NCBI GenBank assembly: GCA_900759325.1
Contig: CAAEUW010000008.1
Coordinates: 1-21,130, forward strand
Source of the DNA: an uncultured Peptostreptococcus sp.
GTDB lineage: Bacteria; Bacillota; Clostridia; Peptostreptococcales; Peptostreptococcaceae
Direction: 5' to 3'
Length of the DNA stretch: 21,130 bases
The translations under genes and the position numbers were made by a program. This document shows positions 15,138 to 21,130 of the stretch, one piece after another (positions within the stretch are counted from its first letter, which is position 1; each line of letters starts with the position of its first letter). Under the pieces are notes generated by a model. The model did no database searches and was not told the DNA's origin. It saw only the letters and a program-made list of their open reading frames with translations.

Positions 15138-17078
15138 ATGACAAAGAAACCAACATTTTATGTAACAACACCAATATATTATCCAAGTGGAAAGCTACAC
15201 ATAGGTCATGCCTATACTACTGTAGCAGCAGATGCTATATCTAGGTTCAAGAGATTCTGTGGCTACGATGTAATGTTCCTTACAGGTACAGATGAACATG
15301 GAGAAAAAATACAGAAGAAGGCCCATGAAGCGGGTAAGAGCGAAATAGAATTCCTTGATGAGCAGATAGCCGAAATCAAGAAGCTTTGGGAAAAATTAGA
15401 AATATCAAATGATGACTTTATAAGAACTACTGAAGAAAGACATGAGAAGGCTATACAGAAGATATTTACCAAGCTATATGAAAAGGGAGAAATATACAAG
15501 GGCTCATATGAGGGACACTACTGCGTACCATGTGAAAGCTTCTGGACAGAGTCACAGATGCTGGAAGGCAACAAGTGTCCAGACTGTGGTAGAGATACTA
15601 AGGTAGTGAAGGAAGAATCATACTTCTTCAGGCTATCAAAGTACCAGGATAGGCTATTGGACCTATTCCAAAATACCGACTTCGTAATGCCTGAGAGCAG
15701 AAAGAACGAAATGATTAAGAACTTCCTAGAGCCAGGCCTAGAGGACCTATCAGTAACTAGAACTTCATTTGACTGGGGTATAAAGGTGCCTTTCGATGAA
15801 AAGCATATAATCTACGTATGGGTAGATGCCCTTTGTAACTACATTACAGCCCTAGGTTATGAGGGTGATGATGATACAAACTACAAGAAGTTCTGGCCAG
15901 CAGATGTTCAACTAGTTGCCAAGGAAATAGTGAGGTTCCATACAATTATATGGCCTGCAATGCTAATGGCCCTAGATGTACCAGTACCGAAGAAGGTGTT
16001 TGGACATGGTTGGATCCTGTTCGCTGATGATAAGATGTCAAAGTCTAAGGGCAATATAGTATATCCAGGCCAGATGGTAGACAGGTATGGCGTAGATGCC
16101 CTTAAGTACTTCCTACTAAGAGAGTTCTCGTTTGGTCAGGACGGTTCTTACACTCACAGGAACTTTATAAACAGAATAAACTCAGACTTGGCTAATGACC
16201 TTGGTAACCTGGTAAGCAGGACTATATCGATGGTTGAAAAGTATAATGATGGTGTTCTAGTTGTAAATGATGCTAGAACTGATTTTGACCAGGACTTAAT
16301 CAATACATACAAGGAAGTAAGGACAGACTTTGAAGGTCAGATGAATGAATTGATGTTCCATGAAGCCCTAGAAAGCCTATGGAAGTTTGTTAGAAGGACT
16401 AACAAGTATATAGATGAAACAATGCCTTGGGTTCTAGCTAAAGATGAAGCAAACAAGGACCAGTTAAACCATGTCCTATACAACCTATGTGAATCAATTA
16501 GGCTAATATCAACGCTTATATCTTCATTATTGCCAGATACAGCTAGAAAGATATTCGCACAGCTAGGTATAGCTGGTAGGGAAGACCTATATGATTGGGC
16601 AAGTACTGATACTTTCGGCCTACTTCCTAATGGGACTAAGGTTCAGAAGGGAGAAGTTCTATTCCCAAGACTTGAGGTTGAAGAAGAAATCAAGGTCCTA
16701 GAAGACCTATTCGCTGAAAAGATAGTCGACCAGGAAGTGAAGCTAGACCACAAGGAAGAAATAGGTTTAGAAGACTTTGAAAAGCTAGAGCTAAGAGTAG
16801 GAAAGATTGTAAAGTGTGAAAAGCATCCAAAGGCGGACAAGCTTTTAGTATCACAGATCAAGCTAGGTTCAGAAATGAGACAGATAGTATCAGGTATAGC
16901 TGAATGGTACAAGCCAGAAGAAATGGTCGGAAAAAATGTAATAGTAGTTTGCAACCTAAAGCCAGTCAAGCTAAGAGGGGTAGAATCTCAGGGAATGATA
17001 CTTGCTGCCGGTGATGATGGTGATGACCTGGTAATACCAGAAGCTATTGGTGCTAAAGATGGGGCAGAGGTGAGATAA
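15138..17078 (+). CDS. metG: Methionyl-tRNA synthetase with C-terminal tRNA-binding domain
   Basis: A 646-residue class I aminoacyl-tRNA synthetase that charges tRNA-Met (initiator and elongator). It has the HIGH motif (HIGH at residues 21-24), the four-Cys zinc knuckle Cys129/132/147/150 (CVPC...CPDC), KMSKS at about 299-303, the anticodon-binding helical domain, and a C-terminal EMAPII/Trbp111-type OB-fold domain (about 544-646, ELRVGKIVKCEKHPKADKLL). The frame is open from a TTG at 15123, but GAGGAGG (15125-15131) is the RBS, so ATG 15138 is the start. Expression is governed by the T-box leader. tatD begins immediately after the stop codon, as yabD follows metS in B. subtilis. Confidence 0.97.
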   Translation: MTKKPTFYVTTPIYYPSGKLHIGHAYTTVAADAISRFKRFCGYDVMFLTGTDEHGEKIQKKAHEAGKSEIEFLDEQIAEIKKLWEKLEISNDDFIRTTEERHEKAIQKIFTKLYEKGEIYKGSYEGHYCVPCESFWTESQMLEGNKCPDCGRDTKVVKEESYFFRLSKYQDRLLDLFQNTDFVMPESRKNEMIKNFLEPGLEDLSVTRTSFDWGIKVPFDEKHIIYVWVDALCNYITALGYEGDDDTNYKKFWPADVQLVAKEIVRFHTIIWPAMLMALDVPVPKKVFGHGWILFADDKMSKSKGNIVYPGQMVDRYGVDALKYFLLREFSFGQDGSYTHRNFINRINSDLANDLGNLVSRTISMVEKYNDGVLVVNDARTDFDQDLINTYKEVRTDFEGQMNELMFHEALESLWKFVRRTNKYIDETMPWVLAKDEANKDQLNHVLYNLCESIRLISTLISSLLPDTARKIFAQLGIAGREDLYDWASTDTFGLLPNGTKVQKGEVLFPRLEVEEEIKVLEDLFAEKIVDQEVKLDHKEEIGLEDFEKLELRVGKIVKCEKHPKADKLLVSQIKLGSEMRQIVSGIAEWYKPEEMVGKNVIVVCNLKPVKLRGVESQGMILAAGDDGDDLVIPEAIGAKDGAEVR

Positions 17079-17849
17079 ATGCTGTTCGATTCACATGCTC
17101 ATCTGAATGATGAGAGGTTTGATGAGGATAGGGACCAGCTAATAGCCTACTTAAGAGAAAATGATGTGGACCTGGTTGTCAATCCGGGTGCAGACATGGA
17201 GACATCCAAGACAGCCATAGACCTAGCGAAAAAACATGATTTTATATATGCAGCAGTAGGGGTACACCCACATGATGTAGAGCACATGACTGAAGATGAT
17301 ATAGAGACCCTAAAGAAGTGGGCCAGGGAAAATGACAAGGTGGTAGCCATCGGAGAGATAGGCCTGGACTACTACTATGACCTATCGCCTAGGGACCTGC
17401 AGAAAAAGTGGTTTATCAGGCAGATTCAGTTGGCCAACGAACTAGGCCTACCCTTTATAGTCCATGACAGGGATGCCCATGGGGACACTTTTGAGATAAT
17501 TAAAAGGTACAAAGCCCCAGAGACAGGCTGTGTTCTACACTGCTATAGTGGAGAGTTAGACCTGGCCAAGGAGTATATAAAGATGGGCTGCTATATATCA
17601 ATACCTGGAACAGTTACCTTCAAGAACAACAGGAAGACAGTGAATGTGGCTAAAAATATACCATTGGAGTGGATGTTTATAGAGACGGACTCTCCATATA
17701 TGGCTCCAGTTCCTAATAGGGGCAAGAGGAATGACCCATCCATGGTCAAGTATGTGGCTCAGAAGATAGCCCTTGAGAGGGGAATCAGCTACGAAGAGGT
17801 GTGTAGAATAACTAAAGAAAATGCCAAGAGGTTCTTTGGTATAAGGTAG
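17079..17849 (+). CDS. tatD: TatD-family metal-dependent hydrolase (YabD-like DNase)
   Basis: A 256-residue TIM-barrel metallohydrolase of the TatD family, members of which have 3'-5' DNase activity. Metal ligands are visible in order: DSHAHLND (His6, His8), the Glu of GEIGLDYYYD, the His of VHDRDAH, the His of LHCYSG and the Asp of ETDSPYM. The start codon follows the metG stop with no gap (TAA-ATG), so translation is coupled and the gene is presumably under the same T-box control. There is no separate RBS beyond GAGGTGAG in the end of metG. A strong terminator follows, so this is the end of the conserved block. Confidence 0.95.
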   Translation: MLFDSHAHLNDERFDEDRDQLIAYLRENDVDLVVNPGADMETSKTAIDLAKKHDFIYAAVGVHPHDVEHMTEDDIETLKKWARENDKVVAIGEIGLDYYYDLSPRDLQKKWFIRQIQLANELGLPFIVHDRDAHGDTFEIIKRYKAPETGCVLHCYSGELDLAKEYIKMGCYISIPGTVTFKNNRKTVNVAKNIPLEWMFIETDSPYMAPVPNRGKRNDPSMVKYVAQKIALERGISYEEVCRITKENAKRFFGIR

Positions 17850-17881
17850 AATATTAATAATTGAATAAGTGATTAAAGAGA

Positions 17882-17926
17882 AAGAGGGACTCATATACTG
17901 GTATCTATCAGTTATGAGTCTTTCTT
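17882..17926 (+). terminator. Terminator after tatD
   Basis: GACTCATA (17888-17895) pairs with TATGAGTC (17913-17920). The stem extends outward by six pairs (AAGAGG with TTTCTT, two G-T), and an inner ACTG/CAGT pair closes the loop after a bulge. The T-rich 3' arm TTTCTT acts as the tail. Confidence 0.75.
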
Positions 17927-18016
17927 ATTAGAGCTATGTCAGAAAATGATGATGATTAGATTTAATATTAATAACTCTTCTATATTTAAAAAAATACTCA
18001 GAAAATTTAAAAACAT
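17927..18016. other. AT-rich spacer marking the edge of the accessory region
   Basis: No ORF or repeat is visible. From here to the right end the sequence is visibly richer in A and T than the metG-tatD block. Confidence 0.4.
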
Positions 18017-18045
18017 TTGACTTTATTAAAAAAATATCATATAAT
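18017..18045 (+). promoter_or_regulatory. Near-consensus sigma-A promoter of the Cys-rich peptide/permease unit
   Basis: TTGACT (18017-18022), exactly 17 bases, and a perfect TATAAT (18040-18045). It predicts a start near 18052 and a 5' UTR of about 55 bases before the peptide gene. It is the best promoter in the window. Confidence 0.85.
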
Positions 18046-18106
18046 AAAAAGAAATAGTCATCAATTAGTTATTCAATATATTCCCTGTAAATTTGAGGGT
18101 TAAAAG

Positions 18107-18268
18107 ATGAAAAATAATTGTCAAGAAATCAAAAAAATATCTAAAAAAATCGACTTAAATAAAGTAACAGTACAAGGTAATAAATGCAAATACGTATGGG
18201 ATAAATACCATGTAGCTGACGGTAGAGATTGTTTACATGATTGTTATCAATGTTCAACTTATTATTGA
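18107..18268 (+). CDS. Small Cys-rich peptide (53 aa), candidate exported or modified peptide
   Basis: ATG 18107 has GAGGG (18095-18099) seven bases upstream, and the frame runs to TGA 18266-18268. The peptide begins MKNNCQEIKKISKKIDLNKV, a basic, helix-prone, leader-like half. It ends with a Cys/aromatic-rich half containing CKYVWDKYH, then DGRDCLHDCYQCSTYY. Cysteines are at residues 5, 27, 42, 46 and 49; the CxxxCxxC cluster is at the C-terminus. There is no signal peptide, membrane segment or obvious GG cleavage site. It sits between a near-consensus promoter and an ABC permease gene only 36 bases downstream. The layout resembles a bacteriocin or RiPP precursor, but a metal-binding or regulatory small protein is also possible. 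No modification enzyme is visible. I do not recognise the family. Confidence 0.6.
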   Translation: MKNNCQEIKKISKKIDLNKVTVQGNKCKYVWDKYHVADGRDCLHDCYQCSTYY

Positions 18269-18304
18269 AATTTATGAAAAATTATTTATATAGAAGGGAT
18301 TAGT

Positions 18305-20791
18305 ATGAAAAAATTGATTTTAAACTCGATTATAAAGGATTATAAGAGCAGTCTTCCTACCATACTGATTATATCTTTTATGATATGCATAGTTTTTTCT
18401 AGTTTGACTGCTCAGTATAGTCAATCGTATTATGTGAAGAAAGTTATAGAAGATAACACAACAAGAGCACAGGCCGAATTTTTTGATATAGATTATTCAC
18501 AATTAGACTATGTCAAATCCGATAATAGTATAAAGTCTATTAGTGTAACTAAAAGCTTTGGAAAAGCATTTATAGAAAATGAAATTTCGGAAAACCTATT
18601 AGAGTTTAATAGAGATTACTTTGATAATTTTAATTTGAGCCTAGTTGAAGGTAGATTCCCTACAAATAAAGATGAAATTATAATAGAAAAAAGTATTCTA
18701 GAAAACTATAATCTTAATATAAATGATGAGCTTGAACTTAAAGGAAATAAAATAGTTGATTCTGAAAAAGGCAAAAAAGAGTACATAAATTACAATGTAA
18801 AGTCAAAAATTGTAGGGTATTATACATATCCAAGTATTGTAGAAAATCTATATAAATATCAAGACATTTTCATAAGTAGTAAAAATGGCTTAAATGATAC
18901 TATAAATAATAAATATATAAGCTATAATGGAACAATAGCATTTAAACCTGGAGTAAATCCAATCAATAAGTCTGCTGAGTTAAGCTATAATATTAATTCA
19001 AGCAGCGATCATATTGTACCTAATAGTATGTTTGATGAATTAAATCAGCAGATAACAGCGTCATCAACTTTAACAAATATAGACAGAATTACTATATTGA
19101 TTGCTGCAATTATAATATTAAATATATCGATTTTAAATTCAATAGAATCCTCTAAAAGACAAGGATTGCTTCGTTTGTTAGGTTGTTCAAAAAAGAAAAC
19201 AATAATTATTGAGTTATTAAAAAGTCTAATAATATACATAGTATCTTGCAGCCTGGCCTTAATGGCTAGTGTATTCATAAGTAAAATACTGATAAATAGC
19301 TTTGATTTTACTGGTTCTTTGATAAATTCAAAAAAGGCAAATGTATTGTTTAGTGTAAATATATTTGCTAAGGTTGTAGCACCTTTATTTATTGTGTGTA
19401 TGGCTACCAGTTTGTATTCATGTAAAGAAATATTGTATAAGACACCAGTTGAACAGTATAGTAAGGGGCAGGATTATTCAAGTAAACTTGTTAGAATCTT
19501 AAGGGTGAGGAAGTTAGAACATAAAATCTTGATTAATAATCTATTAAGCGAAAAGTTATTTATAGTATCCAATATAGTGATATTGGCCTTTTCTGGGTAT
19601 ATGTACTTAGTCAACTATTATAATACAGTTCCAGCCAGTGTCACCAATAATGAATTAGCATTTTATGAAAAAGTGGACTTTAATGTCTATAGAGATTTGA
19701 ATATCAATAAAAACCTTATTTACTTTGGTAAAAATGATCTAAATAGCATAAGATCAATAGAAGGAATAAAGGAGGTTTATGGTGTTAGTAGTGACGATGG
19801 GTATGAATATTTAAATACTAATCAGTTGACTACAGACTACAAGCAACTACATATGATAAATGATAATGAGATTAAGGGCTTACGCTTTGATATTTTATCT
19901 TTTGATGAGAATGCTATAAAGAAGTTTTTGGTGGATAATAGTTTTGTAGAGGATAATGCAAGTATAGGTTTAGAGGATGATATTCCAAATGTATTAGTAT
20001 ATAACCAGTTTTATTCAATAATACAGCATGAAAACAAGAATGTGATTAAGAATTTAAAAAGAGGAGATATTATGGAAATATCATTGCCTTATTATGATAA
20101 AAATGGAGATATGCAGTATAGGAATCATAGGGTTAGGGTGGCAGGATTTTTAAGTAAACAATGGTATATATACTCTAATACTGAACAGTCAATACCGGAT
20201 ATAGTGCTATTAGATAGGGATTTTGAAAAGTTAGTTGGAAGACGTGGTGCAGACAGTATATATATTACCTTGAATAGGAAGAACGGTATAAATAATGTAA
20301 AAAATGAAATAGAAAAAATATATGGTGATAATTTATATGTAAATATTAAAACGAAAGCTGATGCATTTAATGATGCTAATAAACTAGTGGATAGCTTTAA
20401 GATGAGAAAGGTCACAATATCATATTTTCTACTAATGATGTCAAGTGTAAATATTATTATTGGTTTGATTGTTAGTTTTGTCAGAAACTACAATATGTAT
20501 AGTATAGTTAATGCATTGGGTGGAAACAAGAGGAAAATAAAAAGAATTTCTTTGTATGAAATACTTGTATTAGTAGTTCCTGGGTTGATGATAGGAGTAC
20601 TTTATTGTACGATAGATGCTTATAAGTTTTATGAATTTTGGAAAGAAAGGGCAAATTTAAAGGGCTTAAGTGCTGATATATACTTTACAGTTCCGTATAA
20701 AAACGTACTTTTTTATATACTGTTAGTATTTGCATCAGGAACCATAGCTTATGTACTTATAAATAGGATTATAAAATCAATTTATGATTAA
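18305..20791 (+). CDS. FtsX/MacB-type ABC transporter permease, eight TM segments
   Basis: An 828-residue membrane protein with duplicated architecture. TM1 (about 18-38) is followed by a large extracytoplasmic domain and three TMs (about 261-281, 307-330, 349-371). TM5 (about 418-440) is followed by a second extracytoplasmic domain and three more TMs (about 705-727, 752-770, 800-820). RQGLLRLLGCSKKKTI and VNALGGNKRKIKRI are the cytoplasmic coupling segments typical of FtsX-like permeases, where family members contact the ATPase. Such permeases export or sense peptides, antibiotics or lipoproteins. No ATPase gene is visible upstream; it is presumably downstream of the window. AAGGG lies six bases before ATG 18305, and the gene is probably co-transcribed with the peptide gene. 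AT-rich codon use unlike metG and tatD suggests acquisition by transfer. Confidence 0.88.
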   Translation: MKKLILNSIIKDYKSSLPTILIISFMICIVFSSLTAQYSQSYYVKKVIEDNTTRAQAEFFDIDYSQLDYVKSDNSIKSISVTKSFGKAFIENEISENLLEFNRDYFDNFNLSLVEGRFPTNKDEIIIEKSILENYNLNINDELELKGNKIVDSEKGKKEYINYNVKSKIVGYYTYPSIVENLYKYQDIFISSKNGLNDTINNKYISYNGTIAFKPGVNPINKSAELSYNINSSSDHIVPNSMFDELNQQITASSTLTNIDRITILIAAIIILNISILNSIESSKRQGLLRLLGCSKKKTIIIELLKSLIIYIVSCSLALMASVFISKILINSFDFTGSLINSKKANVLFSVNIFAKVVAPLFIVCMATSLYSCKEILYKTPVEQYSKGQDYSSKLVRILRVRKLEHKILINNLLSEKLFIVSNIVILAFSGYMYLVNYYNTVPASVTNNELAFYEKVDFNVYRDLNINKNLIYFGKNDLNSIRSIEGIKEVYGVSSDDGYEYLNTNQLTTDYKQLHMINDNEIKGLRFDILSFDENAIKKFLVDNSFVEDNASIGLEDDIPNVLVYNQFYSIIQHENKNVIKNLKRGDIMEISLPYYDKNGDMQYRNHRVRVAGFLSKQWYIYSNTEQSIPDIVLLDRDFEKLVGRRGADSIYITLNRKNGINNVKNEIEKIYGDNLYVNIKTKADAFNDANKLVDSFKMRKVTISYFLLMMSSVNIIIGLIVSFVRNYNMYSIVNALGGNKRKIKRISLYEILVLVVPGLMIGVLYCTIDAYKFYEFWKERANLKGLSADIYFTVPYKNVLFYILLVFASGTIAYVLINRIIKSIYD

Positions 20792-20823
20792 AATATTTTT
20801 TTAATTCAAATAAAGATTTTAAT

Positions 20824-20937
20824 ATGAATCTTATTGAACCTATTAATAATAAGTCTATAGGTATATGTAATTGTGGTCTAGATGAAATAAATATATATGT
20901 TAATTGCGATATATCCTTGCACTTGGCATACAGGTGA
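20824..20937 (+). CDS. Possible mini-ORF with Cys residues (37 aa), maybe the front half of a broken peptide gene
   Basis: ATG 20824 to TGA 20935-20937 encodes a 37-residue peptide with Cys15, Cys17 and Cys28 (GICNCGLDEINIY, then VNCD). There is no good Shine-Dalgarno sequence. It overlaps the next mini-ORF in another frame. It may be the N-terminal part of a second small Cys-rich peptide gene whose frame is disrupted in the AT-repeat at about 20891-20898. It could equally be chance. Confidence 0.25.
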   Translation: MNLIEPINNKSIGICNCGLDEINIYVNCDISLHLAYR

Positions 20938-21001
20938 TCCAATAGATTGTCTTATTAAAAATGTTAAATTTGATTGTATTGGAGTGAAAAATAATGAATA
21001 A
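20897..21001 (+). CDS. Possible mini-ORF with Cys/Trp motif (34 aa), overlapping the next gene start
   Basis: ATG 20897 to TAA 20999-21001, 34 residues, with IYPCTWHTGDPIDCLIKN and a later FDC. The Cys-Trp-His stretch and the DCL motif echo the upstream 53-residue peptide (C...W...H...GRDCL). No RBS precedes the ATG. The stop overlaps the start of the following gene by eight bases, a coupling arrangement common for real genes. It may be the C-terminal half of a frameshifted peptide gene beginning at 20824. Confidence 0.3.
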   Translation: MLIAIYPCTWHTGDPIDCLIKNVKFDCIGVKNNE

Positions 21002-21130
21002 AGAAAAAATGATGAAGCTCACGATTGTTGCAATAGTTTTTTTAACAACAATTGTCCTTTTATTATCTTTAAAATTCAAATTAAATGAAATATCTATTGC
21101 AGAAAATAACTATGGTAAACAAGATTTGAC
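20994..21130 (+). CDS. Start of a single-TM protein, possible transporter adaptor (truncated by window end)
   Basis: ATG 20994 with GGAG (20981-20984) nine bases upstream; only 45 codons are inside the window. It begins with a basic stretch (MNKEKMMK), then one hydrophobic segment (about residues 9-25, LTIVAIVFLTTIVLLLSL), and a polar continuation with IAENNYGKQDL. One N-terminal membrane anchor directly after an FtsX-type permease fits a HlyD/MacA-like membrane fusion protein, but the visible part is too short to prove it. Confidence 0.6.
   Translation, partial: MNKEKMMKLTIVAIVFLTTIVLLLSLKFKLNEISIAENNYGKQDL

Noticed and set aside
18185..18215. Streptide-like KxxxW motif in the 53-aa peptide
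   Set aside because: The spacing is KYVW (two residues between Lys and Trp), and no radical SAM enzyme gene is visible.
18274..18303. Micro-ORF of nine codons just before the permease
   Set aside because: It is very short and contains the permease RBS; coding is unlikely.

Overview
The window comes from a low-GC Gram-positive (Bacillota) anaerobe. The genus is not certain. Heavy use of AGG (Arg), CTA (Leu) and ATA (Ile) codons, NEAT domains joined to cell-wall-binding repeats of the clostridial CWB2 type, and a Met-specific T-box leader all fit a Tissierellia/Peptoniphilaceae- or Clostridia-like organism. Almost everything lies on the plus strand.

Left part (1-6282). The 3' part of a 5S rRNA ends in a clean terminator and is followed by a 70-bp tandem repeat. 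Then comes a compact housekeeping operon: Orn/Lys/Arg decarboxylase (yaaO-like), thymidylate kinase (tmk), DNA polymerase III delta' (holB), RicT/YaaT, a TrmN6/YabB methyltransferase and RsmI, closed by a terminator at 6238-6282. This is the Bacillus subtilis order yaaO-tmk-...-holB-yaaT-...-yabB-...-yabC, without yaaQ, yaaR, yabA and yazA.

Middle part (6283-12851). In B. subtilis rsmI is soon followed by metS and tatD. Here a surface/secretion block intervenes: a small secreted protein behind a structured leader, a membrane-anchored SurA/PrsA-N-like protein without a PPIase domain, and a 1522-residue secreted protein with two FIVAR-NEAT modules, an Asp-Lys linker and three CWB2 repeats. It looks like a cell-wall-attached, possibly heme-binding system with its own folding helper.

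Right-middle part (12852-17926). Nicotinate phosphoribosyltransferase (pncB) and a Lrp/AsnC regulator are followed by an intergenic hairpin that overlaps a good sigma-A promoter. That promoter drives a T-box leader with an ATG (Met) specifier, then metG and tatD, ending in a strong terminator.

Right edge (17927-21130). Base composition becomes visibly more AT-rich. A near-consensus promoter (TTGACT-17-TATAAT) drives an unannotated 53-codon Cys-rich peptide gene (18107-18268). It is followed 36 nt later by an 828-residue, eight-TM FtsX/MacB-type ABC permease, one or two further Cys-containing mini-ORFs in shifted frames, and the start of a single-TM protein at the window edge. This is the best candidate for an undescribed system: a small Cys-rich (possibly bacteriocin/RiPP-like) peptide with a dedicated ABC export or immunity complex. 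The ATPase and any modification enzyme would lie beyond the window.
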